Below are positions 1-8,184 of a DNA stretch of 64,000 nucleotides, piece by piece. The stretch's first letter is position 1. Each line of letters begins with the position of its first letter. The notes under the pieces were generated by a model, which worked only from the letters and a program-made list of their open reading frames with translations, was not told where the DNA came from and ran no database searches. A program made the position numbers and the translations under genes. Origin of the DNA: Nonomuraea ceibae (lineage in GTDB: Bacteria > Actinomycetota > Actinomycetes > Streptosporangiales > Streptosporangiaceae); the NCBI RefSeq assembly GCF_019396325.1, contig NZ_JAHKRO010000011.1:78888-142887 (forward strand), in the 5' to 3' direction.

Positions 1-2
1 GC

Positions 3-683
3 CTCATCCTCGAAGGCTGCGGCCCCATGGGCTTCTCCCACCAGGGAGTACACGAGAAGACCTCAGGCGCGGACTACGACGCCGACCTGCTGTCCCTCTG
101 CTTCTGCACCGCCTGCGCCCCCCGCTATCCCGAAGGCAGCCGAGCCAGAATCCGCACCGCCATAGACACGCCCATCACCCCAGAACGCCCAGCTTCCCCC
201 TCCCCGGAACCTCCCGTCTCCCCCATCGACGCCGCACTCGGCCCGCTCGCCGACGAAGTACGCGCCGCCCGTGTCTCGTTGTCCGCCTCGCTCCGCACCC
301 GCCTGATCGCCACCGCCCGCGAGGTCGCCCCGAACATCCCCATCACCCTGCACGCGAACCCGGACCCCTGGGCCACCGGCCCCTTCGCCGCCCTCCCCAC
401 CGGCGAGCCCGAAGCCGACGTCCTGGTGGGCAACTGCTGGGGCGACCCGGCGAAGGACGCCGCCCGCCTGTCCCACCTCCGCGACCTGTGCACCCCCGGC
501 CAACGAGTCGGCGCCTACGTCCTGGCCCTCCCCCCTCGCCCCACCGACGCCACCGCCCTGGCGGAGCTCCTCACCGCCTACGCCAAGGCAGGCGCCTCCG
601 AAATTCACCTCTACCACGCAGGCCTGGCCGGCCCCGAACGCCTGGCAGCCATGACGGCCGCCCTCCGCCAAACCAACCAGTAA
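3..683 (+). CDS. Hypothetical protein, 3' part only
   Basis: The reading frame is already open at the first base of the window and ends at 683, so only the C-terminal part (about 226 residues) is present; the ATG at 27 is internal. The visible part has a CFCTAC Cys-rich motif, then a Pro/Ala-rich linker, then alternating strand/helix text (ITLHANPDPW, ADVLVGNCWG, VGAYVLALPP, ASEIHLYHAG). That alternation looks like the last strands of a TIM-barrel-type alpha/beta domain. I do not recognise a catalytic signature. It resembles uncharacterised actinobacterial proteins with an LLSLCFC motif, from memory. It converges on the next gene. The fold is inference. Confidence 0.7.
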   Translation, partial: LILEGCGPMGFSHQGVHEKTSGADYDADLLSLCFCTACAPRYPEGSRARIRTAIDTPITPERPASPSPEPPVSPIDAALGPLADEVRAARVSLSASLRTRLIATAREVAPNIPITLHANPDPWATGPFAALPTGEPEADVLVGNCWGDPAKDAARLSHLRDLCTPGQRVGAYVLALPPRPTDATALAELLTAYAKAGASEIHLYHAGLAGPERLAAMTAALRQTNQ

Positions 684-793
684 CCCACCCGGGCCTCCAG
701 CGGCTTCGCGTCAGACCCTCATGCTGTGGCTCAGGCCACCAGCCCACCCTCGGCGGCGGCTCCCACTCCAGCCCTCACCAGATCAGCCCATCC

Positions 794-1315
794 CTAGCCC
801 AGCCAGCGCAGATGCGCGCCCCCGAAGACGCCTTGCCGCCGCCCGACCTCATCCATCAGCCACTTGGCGGTCTCTTCCGCACGAAGGATCACATTTTCCG
901 GATATCCCAGTACGACCTGATGCTCGGCGAACTCGTCCTCGTCATCCAGGATCAACCGCCCATCCCGCATCCTGATCACATCGAGATCCAGGTCGATCAT
1001 GGACACCTCCCCGTCCCGCCACTCGGGAACGGTGGTGACGTCCACATAGACCTCAGTCCTGTGCGGCGGCGAGTGAAAAGTCGCAGCCCACCACGCATCA
1101 CGCGGGAACAGCATCAAGCAGTGGTTCTCCCAGACCACGGGCGGCCCCTCCCCTTTACGAGCGACCGTCCCCGCCGGCACCGTCACCCAGAGCCCGTACT
1201 CGTCCTCACCCAGAACCTTCGCCGCATGGTTCCAATGCAACGCGCCGCCGTATTTCCGGAAAACGATCCTCACATCATCCACAAACTGGAACTTATCGCC
1301 CCGCCGCATGCCCAC
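794..1315 (-). CDS. DUF402 domain protein
   Basis: A 173-residue protein with the DUF402 pattern: an N-terminal beta-rich part ending in VWENHCLMLFPRDAWW, then the acidic stretch SMIDLDLDVIRMRDG followed by LILDDEDEFAEHQ. DUF402 proteins are small beta-barrel proteins; some members are nucleoside di/triphosphate phosphatases and FomD-like enzymes that bind two divalent metals through such Asp/Glu clusters. Here the exact substrate is unknown. A GTG start is used at 1315; an ATG at 1309 is an equally possible start. It is followed on the same strand, 171 nt away, by the response regulator, with no obvious operon link. Confidence 0.75.
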   Translation of the reverse strand: MGMRRGDKFQFVDDVRIVFRKYGGALHWNHAAKVLGEDEYGLWVTVPAGTVARKGEGPPVVWENHCLMLFPRDAWWAATFHSPPHRTEVYVDVTTVPEWRDGEVSMIDLDLDVIRMRDGRLILDDEDEFAEHQVVLGYPENVILRAEETAKWLMDEVGRRQGVFGGAHLRWLG

Positions 1316-1486
1316 CTACAACCACTCAGCCACTACAGCCGACACTCACCCAGCCCTATAACGCTCCGCCTTCACTCCCACAGCCGGCGAACAACCGGCC
1401 AAGCGGAGGACGCCGGAAGGGGGGTCCCCACTCGATCACGTACGACAGCCAGCCCCACCCCCGTGACCGATCCCATCGGTGCCATC

Positions 1487-2128
1487 TCACCGTGCCGCGG
1501 TCACCAACCCGCTCTCGTACGCCGCAATGACGAGTTGCGCCCGATCACGCGCGTCCAACTTGGCCAGCAAGCGCGTGATGTGGGTCTTGACCGTCGCCAG
1601 AGTCACCTGGAGATGGTCGGCGATCTCAGCATTGGACAGGCCACGCGCGATCAGCGCCAGCACCTCGCGCTCCCGCTCCGTCACCCCGTCCAGCCCGCGA
1701 ACCGCCGGTAAAGCAGGCGTGCGCGCGAACTCCTCGATCAGCCGTCGCGTTACCGTCGGCGCAAGCAACGCCTCGCCACCGGCCACGACCCGGATGGCGG
1801 CGAGCAGGTCCGTCGGCGGCGTGTCCTTGAGCATGAACCCGCTCGCCCCGGCCCTCAGCGCGTCGTAGACGTAAGCGTCGATATCAAACATCGTCACGAT
1901 GAGGATCCGCGACACATCCTTGATACGCCTGGTCGCCTCGATGCCGTCCATCTCCGGCATCCGCACATCCATCAGGACGACGTCGGGCTGCGTCTCCTGG
2001 ACGACCGCAATGGCCTCGACTCCCGTGGCCGCCTCACCCACGACCTCAAGATCGGGCTCGGAGTTGACCAGCACCCTGAAGCTGCCTCGGAGCAGCGCCT
2101 GATCGTCGACGATCACGACCCGGATCAT
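1487..2128 (-). CDS. NarL/LuxR-family response regulator
   Basis: This 213-residue two-component regulator has a receiver domain at residues 1-120. Its acidic pair is in IVDDQ and its phospho-acceptor Asp is in VVLMDVRMPEMDG (about D54). The conserved Thr is replaced by the Thr in LIVTMFD, and the Lys lies in MLKDTPP. A LuxR helix-turn-helix follows at about 145-205 (LTEREREVL-like GVTEREREVLAL, LSNAEIADHL, VKTHI). Its ATG overlaps the stop of the upstream histidine kinase gene by 4 nt (ATGA), so the two are translationally coupled and are a cognate pair. The stimulus and target genes are unknown; the divergent LAP cluster is the nearest candidate only by position. Confidence 0.93.
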   Translation of the reverse strand: MIRVVIVDDQALLRGSFRVLVNSEPDLEVVGEAATGVEAIAVVQETQPDVVLMDVRMPEMDGIEATRRIKDVSRILIVTMFDIDAYVYDALRAGASGFMLKDTPPTDLLAAIRVVAGGEALLAPTVTRRLIEEFARTPALPAVRGLDGVTEREREVLALIARGLSNAEIADHLQVTLATVKTHITRLLAKLDARDRAQLVIAAYESGLVTAAR

Positions 2129-3546
2129 GACGCGGCCCCGTACGGCAGGTGGGCCGCCACCCGGAACCCGCGCCGCGGAAGCCCGCCCGCCTCGAACGCG
2201 CCCCCGTACATCGTGACCCGCTCCCGCATCCCGATCAGCCCATGCCCCGGCACCACAGCGCTCCCCTGCCCCACCCGCGGCCCGGGGCCGTCATCCCTGA
2301 CTTCGATGCGTACCGCCCTCCCATCGTCGATCACCGACACCCAGCAGCGAGCAGGTGCCGCATGCTTCACCACATTGGTGAGCGCTTCCTGAACGATCCG
2401 GTACACGGACAGCTCAACGCCCTCCGGGAGCCTTCGCCCTTCGGCTGGATCGGCTCCTCCGCCACCGCCATGTCCCGACCCGCTCGGCACCCCATCACCA
2501 GCACGCCTCTCCCCCGCGCCGACTACAGAATCGTCGCCTTCCACGGCATCGTCATCGCCCCGCCGGCCACGAATCCCACTGGCAACCTCCACGTCTCGAA
2601 GATCACCCACAGCCTCAGGCCGGCCCGCCTGCCCAGCAGGCCGCTGACGATCTCTCGCACTCACGCGGTCAGGGCGACCGGCCTCACGAGACCTGACACG
2701 TACGTCGAGATCCACGTCCACCCCCGAGAGCCGTGCCTGGTCCGCCAACTCGCCCAGGCCGCTGAGGCCCGGCGTGGGCCCGCGTGCGGGCGGGTCGGCC
2801 GAGCGCAGGACTGCCAGCAAATGTCGCATCTCCCGCAGCGCGCTTCTGCTGGCTCTCTCGATCACACGCAGGGCGTCATGCGCTTCGTCCGGATCGGAGG
2901 CGAAGACGTGGTTGGCCACACCGGCCTTCACGGCGATCAGCCCCACATTGTGTGTGACGACGTCGTGCAGCTCGCGGGCGATGCGCAGGCGCTCGTCCGC
3001 CACCGCCTGAGCCGCGATCCGGTCCGCGTCGTGCGCAATGTAGATCCTCCGCTCGCGCACGGCACGCCCCACCGTCCAGGCTCCGCCCAGCGCGGCGACG
3101 CCGAACAGCAACGTGTCACTGCGCAACAGCCACCCCGGCACCCCTGGCTGAGGCACGCCCCCGACCAGCACCAGGGCCGCCCCGGTGATCGCCGCGAGCA
3201 TCCCGATGGCCGAGGTCGGGAACCAGGCGCCGCGATTCTCCGACACGGCGACCAGGTAGATCGCATACGCGGGAGCGACGTACGCGATGCTCACGACGTC
3301 GACCACGACGGCCACCATGGCGATCGACAGCGTGACAAGGAAGACCGGCACAGGCCACAGCCTCCGCACGGCCAGCGGAAGGCCCAGCCCGAGCGGGAGG
3401 GCGATCCGGGCCCACGGCGGCAGTACCGCGGCGGAGGCCGTCAGCGTGAAGAACACGAACGAGAGGCCAAGCCCGGCAGCCAGATCCAGCATGATCAGCT
3501 GCCGGCGGGCCAGGCGCCTGGCGAAAAGAGGGTGCGACTCGTTCAC
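2125..3546 (-). CDS. Sensor histidine kinase (HisKA_3 type)
   Basis: This 473-residue membrane kinase pairs with the overlapping response regulator. The N-terminal 20-150 region holds several hydrophobic segments (LIMLDLAAGLGLSFVFFTL and following). Then come the HisKA_3 dimerisation helix with the phosphorylated His in RIARELHDVVTHNVG, and a HATPase_c domain (YRIVQEALTNVVKHA N-box, VRDDGPG, GHGLIGMRERV). The GTG at 3546 is chosen because a TACCTT -10 box ends 6 nt before it, suggesting a leaderless mRNA; the frame is open for 34 further upstream codons. Oddity: about 83 residues (roughly 284-366) of Arg/Gly/Asp-rich low complexity sit between VDLDVRV and RRLPEGVEL, exactly where related kinases run straight into the ATPase domain. 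Confidence 0.88.
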   Translation of the reverse strand: MNESHPLFARRLARRQLIMLDLAAGLGLSFVFFTLTASAAVLPPWARIALPLGLGLPLAVRRLWPVPVFLVTLSIAMVAVVVDVVSIAYVAPAYAIYLVAVSENRGAWFPTSAIGMLAAITGAALVLVGGVPQPGVPGWLLRSDTLLFGVAALGGAWTVGRAVRERRIYIAHDADRIAAQAVADERLRIARELHDVVTHNVGLIAVKAGVANHVFASDPDEAHDALRVIERASRSALREMRHLLAVLRSADPPARGPTPGLSGLGELADQARLSGVDVDLDVRVRSREAGRPDRVSARDRQRPAGQAGRPEAVGDLRDVEVASGIRGRRGDDDAVEGDDSVVGAGERRAGDGVPSGSGHGGGGGADPAEGRRLPEGVELSVYRIVQEALTNVVKHAAPARCWVSVIDDGRAVRIEVRDDGPGPRVGQGSAVVPGHGLIGMRERVTMYGGAFEAGGLPRRGFRVAAHLPYGAAS

Positions 3547-4239
3547 GCGATGAAGGTAGCCGGTGGGCCGGAGTTCGCACGTCAACCCGGGGTCTGATGT
3601 TGAGGTTCGGACTGTGGTCCGATGTGGCGAAGGCCTCGCATGCCGCACCCTTTACGGCGTGATCGAACTCAAGCGTCCGACGAAACGTCACGACGCCACC
3701 CTGGCCGTCGGCGGCCTCTCCTTCAGGGTCCTGCCCGCCCGGCCGGCCGGGCTCAGGAAAGAAGGGCCGCGCCATAGCTTCCTACCAGCAAAGACTACAT
3801 TGAGTGACTTAAAGTAACGGTAGGTAGTTTATTGGTGGGCGATAAATCTGGTGTCGGACTGAACAGCCACTACAAGGAGGCTGCCACCGCGCCAGAGCCA
3901 CACGTTCACCACACCGGGGGCCGACAGATCCCGCCTCGCTCATGAAGTGGCCGTTTATGAAGTGGCCGAGGCGCTCGCCATGCCGGCACTCCGCTGCGCA
4001 ACACCTCACGTCATGCCGCCGTCGTCCGCGCCGGCTTCTGCCGTTGCCCGGGCCGAGCTGGGCGAGACAGGGCGGGCAGGGCGGCCCGAGTCGTGCCGAT
4101 GGCAAGCCCGTCCGGATCGGCCATGCCTGATCCGGACGCACGTGTCCGGCCGCCGACCCCCTCGAGCGGCTGGATCAGGGCCGGTGAAGCGCACCTGCTT
4201 CCCGGCCGCGTCCACCACTATCACCGAGAGGAGGCAAGG
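3547..4239. promoter_or_regulatory. Intergenic control region between kinase and LAP cluster
   Basis: About 690 nt with no convincing gene. The stretch 3785-3860 is much more AT-rich than its surroundings and probably holds the LAP promoter; one candidate is TTGAGT at 3800 with TAGTTT at 3825 (19-nt spacer), but this is weak. A 12-nt direct repeat (ATGAAGTGGCCG) lies at 3942-3953 and 3957-3968. A 10-bp perfect hairpin is at 4109-4138. The precursor gene has a strong Shine-Dalgarno AGGAGG at 4229-4234. If the promoter is right, the precursor mRNA has a leader of roughly 400 nt. Confidence 0.45.
4109..4138 (+). repeat. Hairpin in LAP leader region
   Basis: Arms CGTCCGGATC (4109-4118) and GATCCGGACG (4129-4138) are perfectly complementary with a 10-nt loop. 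It lies 101 nt before the precursor start. It may be an attenuator, an mRNA-stability element or an operator; there is no U-tract after it. Confidence 0.5.
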
Positions 4240-4359
4240 ATGTTCTCCACCATCACGGCGAAGGAAGACCTGAGCGCCCGCCCGATCAAGGCGGACGACG
4301 ACAGGCTGCTGGTCGCCCCGCTCAGCACCACCACCATCGCCCTCACCAGTGAGGACTAG
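4240..4359 (+). CDS. LAP/TOMM precursor peptide
   Basis: A 39-residue peptide starting MFSTITAKEDLSARPI and ending STTTIALTSED. It has AGGAGG 5 nt before its ATG. The N-terminal two thirds is charged, leader-like sequence; the C-terminal third is Ser/Thr-rich (S29, T30, T31, T32, T36, S37) and has no Cys. It sits immediately upstream of SagB, RRE-ThiF and YcaO genes, the enzymes that turn Ser/Thr/Cys into (methyl)oxazol(in)es or thiazol(in)es, so it is their likely substrate. A core around LSTTTI resembles the VVSTCTI core of azolemycin (recalled, not searched). If so, the ALTSED tail would have to be removed. The cleavage site is not visible. Confidence 0.85.
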   Translation: MFSTITAKEDLSARPIKADDDRLLVAPLSTTTIALTSED

Positions 4360-4368
4360 CACGAGAGA

Positions 4369-4397
4369 CGGTGCCGCCCCGGCCAGGGGCGGCACCG
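4369..4397 (+). terminator. Hairpin after precursor gene, probable read-through attenuator
   Basis: A perfect 12-bp stem (4369-4380 with 4386-4397) around the loop GGCCA, starting 10 nt after the precursor stop and ending 29 nt before the dehydrogenase start. No U-tract follows. In RiPP operons such hairpins commonly cause partial termination or 3'-end protection, so that the precursor is made in excess over the enzymes; that role is inferred here. Confidence 0.7.
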
Positions 4398-4426
4398 GCC
4401 GGACCACCTCACGAAGGGAGGCGTCA

Positions 4427-5332
4427 GTGGAGCCGTCGCCAGGGCTGGGCCCTGCGCTCAGCGCCAACTTCTACCGTGCGGTCAGCGCCTGGCCGGACAG
4501 CACGGCGTTCCACACCCACCAGGCGCGCCACGCCCAGCTCGGACTCGCCCGACAGGTGTCCGCGGCCGAGCAGTTCCTGTACGAGACCCGGATCAGGCGT
4601 CACGACCGTGAGCTGCAACGTTCGGTGGCCGACTATCTTCGCCCCGAGATCATGCAGGTGCTGAGCCACACCGACGAGGAAACCATTCCCGCCGCGCGCC
4701 GCGTCGAGCTGCCCGCGTCGGCGCCCGCCCGGGCAGCGCTGGAGGACGTGTTCGCGGCACGGCGCAGCATCCGATCCTTCAGCGGCGCGCCCGTGACCCT
4801 GCCGGAAGCGGCGGCGGTGCTGCGGGCGGCCGGAGCGCACCACGAGCACGAGGCCGGGCGGCCTCACCGTGCCGTGGCCAGCGGTGGCGGCCTGTATCCG
4901 GTCGAACTGCACCTGGCCCCGCGGAGCGTGACGGGCCTCGACTCCGGTTTGTACCGGTATGCGCCCCGCCTGGACGCGCTGGACCGGTACGGCGGCCCGG
5001 CGGAGGTGACCGCGCTGCTGGCCTGCGGTCCCGGCGAGCACCCGGACCTGCTGGCCATCGACCGCGCGGCACTGCTGGTGCTGTTCGTCGCCCGGCCGTG
5101 GCGTTCCATGCGCAAGTACGGGCCGCGCGGCCTGCGGTTCGTGCTGCACGAGGTGGGCGCCATGGCACAGCACGTGCACCTGACCGCGACCGCGCTCGGT
5201 CTGGCCGGCACCGACTGGTCCACCTACTACGACGAGGAGGCGCACGCCGTGCTCGGCATCGACGGGCTGCGTACTGCCCTGCTGCACCTGATCGTCCTGG
5301 GCCGCCCGCGAGCTGCGGGGAGCGCAACGTGA
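4427..5332 (+). CDS. SagB-type azoline dehydrogenase
   Basis: A 301-residue FMN nitroreductase-fold enzyme of the SagB family, which oxidises azolines to azoles in LAP biosynthesis. Nitroreductase-type motifs are ARRSIRSFSG (101-110, FMN phosphate contact), SGGGLYPVELHL (142-153) and GLAGTDWSTYY near the C-terminus. The N-terminal 100 residues are helical, as in other SagB proteins. The GTG at 4427 is chosen because AAGGGAGG lies 5 nt upstream. The frame extends upstream only into the hairpin and the precursor end. Its stop overlaps the next start (GTGA). With the YcaO and ThiF-like genes it completes the core azole synthetase. Confidence 0.88.
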   Translation: MEPSPGLGPALSANFYRAVSAWPDSTAFHTHQARHAQLGLARQVSAAEQFLYETRIRRHDRELQRSVADYLRPEIMQVLSHTDEETIPAARRVELPASAPARAALEDVFAARRSIRSFSGAPVTLPEAAAVLRAAGAHHEHEAGRPHRAVASGGGLYPVELHLAPRSVTGLDSGLYRYAPRLDALDRYGGPAEVTALLACGPGEHPDLLAIDRAALLVLFVARPWRSMRKYGPRGLRFVLHEVGAMAQHVHLTATALGLAGTDWSTYYDEEAHAVLGIDGLRTALLHLIVLGRPRAAGSAT

Positions 5333-6360
5333 CGGCCGGACCGACGCCCCGGGTCAAACGCTCCTACGCGATCATCGGTCATGATCCGGACACCGTCGAG
5401 CTCAGGTCCGGGGTGTGGAACGCCACCTCGCACACCATCACCGACGAGGCCCGGCGCGGCTGGCTCTTCTCCGCAGTCAACGGGCTGGACGGGTCCCGCG
5501 ACATGACCGAGCTGGCCGCCGACATCGGCGTCGGCACGCAGGAGATGTCGGAGCTGCTCTCTCATCTGCGCGAGCTCGACGCCTTGGAAGATCGCGCCAC
5601 GACCGCGCTCGATCACTACCTCGACCACTACGGGGGCGTGCTGGCCGGGCCGCCATCCCCTGCCCGGCCCGTACGAGTGATCGGCGAGCCCGTGACGGCC
5701 GCGCAGGTGACGCGACTGATCGCGGCCAGCGATCCGCACCTCGACGTGGCCGACGCCAGCGCCGATCCCGTCCTCGGCGTGCTGGACGATCCCGACACCG
5801 GCTGGACCACCCACGGGCTGCGGCTGCACGAGGTGGCCGAGACGTTCGCCGCCTGGCGCGAGGACATCGTCGTGTGGGCCGGCTCCCGGATGGATCCGCC
5901 CGCGGTGAGCCTGTTCAACAGGATCGCCCTGCAGGCCGGCATGACATGGCTGCACGGCGCGATCGACGGGCCCTTCCTGTTCGTGGGTCCGACCTTCCAT
6001 CCCGGCGCGGGTCCCTGCTACGCCTGCCTGGAGACGCGTGTCACCATGAACCTCACCGACGGCGCGGCCTACCACCGCTACAAGAACGCGCTCACCGAGG
6101 CCAAGGTGTCCGGCGGTCAGGCGCCCATCCTGCCCGCGCTGTCGGCGCTGCTGTGCTCCCACCTTGCCTTGGAAGCCATCAATCTGGCTCGGACCGGCGC
6201 CTCGTTCACCGGCGGCAAGATGTTCGGCACATACCTGCCGACGTGGGAGACCACCGTCAGCGAGGTCCTGCAGGTGCCCGGCTGCCAAGCCTGCTCGCCC
6301 GTCGCCCACCGCGACGAGCCCGAGCTCTACTTCCAGGCCAAGGAATGGCTCCATGGCTGA
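5329..6360 (+). CDS. RRE/Ocin-ThiF-like LAP partner protein
   Basis: A 343-residue E1-like protein that binds the leader peptide and delivers it to YcaO. Residues about 12-85 look like a winged-helix RiPP recognition element (RSYAIIGHDP, then helices ending in LLSHLRELDAL). Residues 110-340 are a degenerate ThiF-like region with the zinc tetra-Cys: C230-x2-C233 (PCYAC) and C319-x2-C322 (PGCQAC). There is no ATP-binding GxGxxG, as is usual for this non-catalytic group. GTG start at 5329 overlaps the SagB stop by 4 nt; the C-terminus overlaps the YcaO start by 8 nt. This tight overlap marks one translational unit. The cyclodehydratase is therefore split into separate C-like and D-like proteins. 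Confidence 0.88.
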   Translation: MTAGPTPRVKRSYAIIGHDPDTVELRSGVWNATSHTITDEARRGWLFSAVNGLDGSRDMTELAADIGVGTQEMSELLSHLRELDALEDRATTALDHYLDHYGGVLAGPPSPARPVRVIGEPVTAAQVTRLIAASDPHLDVADASADPVLGVLDDPDTGWTTHGLRLHEVAETFAAWREDIVVWAGSRMDPPAVSLFNRIALQAGMTWLHGAIDGPFLFVGPTFHPGAGPCYACLETRVTMNLTDGAAYHRYKNALTEAKVSGGQAPILPALSALLCSHLALEAINLARTGASFTGGKMFGTYLPTWETTVSEVLQVPGCQACSPVAHRDEPELYFQAKEWLHG

Positions 6361-7705
6361 GACGCGGCTGAGCCGCCGGACCCTGCCGTTCGAGGCGACC
6401 ACCCGGAAGCTGATGCGCCGGATGCTGAACCCCGTGTGCGGCCTGACCCCACGGCTGAAGTTCAGCGTCCGCTCTCGCGGCGAGCCGCGCGTCGCCATCT
6501 CCGGCACCGAACTGACCGGCGTGCACGTCCTGAACGGCGGTCCCCAGATCCCCGCCGAACGGCACCACCTCGGCGGCGCCGGCATCCTCCTCGACGAACC
6601 CCTCATCAAGTCACTGGGAGAATCGGCCGAACGCTACTGCCACCACTCCTACCTCGCCCACCATCCCGAGCGGCTGCGCTTCGACAGCTACCGGACGGTC
6701 AGCCGTGAGCGCGCCATGCTGCCGCCCGAACAGTGCCTGACCTTCTTCTCCGGCGAACAACTCGACCGCGACGGCTTCCTCTTCCGGCGGTTCGACGCTG
6801 ACACCCCGATGAGCTGGCTGCCGGCCGACTCACTCACGTCGGACGCCCCGTACTGGCTGCCTGCGCAACTCGCCCTCGTCGGCTACCGGCCACGGCGCCG
6901 GGACGGCGAACGGTGGATCAACTCCGCCGTGACGACCGGCACCGCCGCCCACAGCGAGCCGGGCAAGGCCCTCCTCGGCGCCCTGGAAGAGCTCGTCCAG
7001 CTCGATTGCGTCGTCGGCCACTGGTACGGGGCACTGCCGTCGGTCAAGATACGGCTCGACCGCCGCCTTCGCGTACTCGACCGGCTGATCGAGCACCACT
7101 GGACCCGTGGCACCCCGGCACCGGAGTTTCACCTGCTGCCGAGTCCTGACCTGCCCGGATTCACCATCGCCTGCCTGTACCATCACGGTAATCCGGCCAT
7201 CGCGCCCGTCGTCGCCGGTCTGGGCAGCGACCAGCGTCTGGCGTACGCGATGTATAAGGCGCTGCTCGAAGCCGTGGCCGTGTTCCGCTACGCGACCTGG
7301 ATGACCGTCAAGACGGCCATCGACGAGACCGGCCACGCCGACAAGACGCGATTCTTCGACCTGGACGACAACGTCGCCTACTACACCGCCCCGGCCAATG
7401 CCGCGCTGATCGAGAAGCGCTTCGCCGCCCATACCGTGACCGCCGCGGCCGATCTGCCACCCGACGGCCCCGCCGACCCCCGGAGCTGCGCGCGGCGGCT
7501 GGTTGACGCCTTCGCGGCGACCGGCAAGCAGCTCGCCTACCTTGACCTCACCACGCCCGACATCCGTCATCTGGGGCTCACCGTCTGCCGTGTCTGGTCG
7601 CCCGACACGCTGAGCCTGTGCCTTCCCAGCGCGCCTCCGCTGCTGCATCCCCGCTTCGCCGCCTATGGAGGAGCCGTCAACCCTGAACCCCATCCCTACC
7701 CCTGA
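6353..7705 (+). CDS. Azoline-forming YcaO cyclodehydratase
   Basis: This 450-residue YcaO-domain protein uses ATP to activate the peptide backbone and make oxazolines/thiazolines. Family features seen: an Mg/ATP-binding region around LIKSLGESAERYCHHS (Glu-rich, SxxEr pattern), GTAAHSEPGKALLGALEEL, and the very C-terminal PEPHPYP, a PxPxP motif that in azoline-forming YcaOs completes the active site. That ending argues against thioamidation. The ATG at 6353 is chosen because it lies 8 nt inside the ThiF-like gene, as in coupled operons. The upstream open frame to 6164 is only shadow. The partner protein is the preceding gene; the substrate is the 4240 peptide. Confidence 0.9.
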   Translation: MAETRLSRRTLPFEATTRKLMRRMLNPVCGLTPRLKFSVRSRGEPRVAISGTELTGVHVLNGGPQIPAERHHLGGAGILLDEPLIKSLGESAERYCHHSYLAHHPERLRFDSYRTVSRERAMLPPEQCLTFFSGEQLDRDGFLFRRFDADTPMSWLPADSLTSDAPYWLPAQLALVGYRPRRRDGERWINSAVTTGTAAHSEPGKALLGALEELVQLDCVVGHWYGALPSVKIRLDRRLRVLDRLIEHHWTRGTPAPEFHLLPSPDLPGFTIACLYHHGNPAIAPVVAGLGSDQRLAYAMYKALLEAVAVFRYATWMTVKTAIDETGHADKTRFFDLDDNVAYYTAPANAALIEKRFAAHTVTAAADLPPDGPADPRSCARRLVDAFAATGKQLAYLDLTTPDIRHLGLTVCRVWSPDTLSLCLPSAPPLLHPRFAAYGGAVNPEPHPYP

Positions 7706-8184
7706 TCACCGGTGCGCCCCAGGTCCTGGCCAGGTCGCCCCGACCGTTGCTCTCCCGCGCGACCGTTGCTCTCCGCGCGCGGCTACGCCCCTCCGTACGC
7801 GGCCCCGACCTTCGCGCACTGCCTCGGCTCTGCGCGCTGCCTCGGCTCCGCGCCCGCTGCCTCGGCTCTGCGCGCGATCTGGCCCTTGGTGCGACCCGGC
7901 CTGGTGCGCGCGACTTCAGTCCTCCGCGCGCTGCCTCGGCCCTGCCCCGCGGCCTCGCCCTCAGCGTGGTCCTGGCCCGCCGGGCACGACCACGGCCCTC
8001 GGCGCGGCGCTCGCCTGCCGCGCGGCCTCGGCCCTTGGCGCGACCCTTGCCTACCGGGCACAACTTCGGCCCTCTGCGCGGCCTCGGGTCTCTGCGCGGC
8101 ACCGGGCTTCTGCGTGGCACCGGGCTTCTGCGTGGCACTGGGCTTCTGCTTCGGCAGGCGGGTCGGTTTTGGAAAGGACGCGGC
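7706..8184 (+). repeat. GC-rich minisatellite spacer
   Basis: A 479-nt spacer built from degenerate short repeats. At 8100-8153 three copies of an 18-bp unit (CACCGGGCTTCTGCGTGG) follow each other, the last diverged. At about 7818-7875 a CTGCCTCGGCTCTGCGCG-like unit appears about three times. GACCGTTGCTCTCC occurs twice near 7740-7770. The + frame entering the FAD gene stays open through it, but the translation is Arg/Ala/Pro/Leu low complexity, so I do not treat it as coding. An 18-bp period keeps all frames open. No clear promoter is visible; GGAAAGGA before 8185 is the next gene's ribosome site. Confidence 0.75.

Noticed and set aside
3809..4141. Small - strand frame in the LAP leader region
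   Set aside because: No ribosome site, Pro/Arg-rich shadow composition, and overlap with leader structures.
8100..8153. Possible CRISPR-like array
   Set aside because: Units are contiguous 18-bp copies without spacers, so it is a minisatellite.
7747..8184. N-terminal extension of the FAD oxidoreductase through the repeat region
   Set aside because: The translation is Arg/Ala/Pro/Leu low complexity from tandem DNA repeats, while the FAD motif starts right at 8185 with its own ribosome site.
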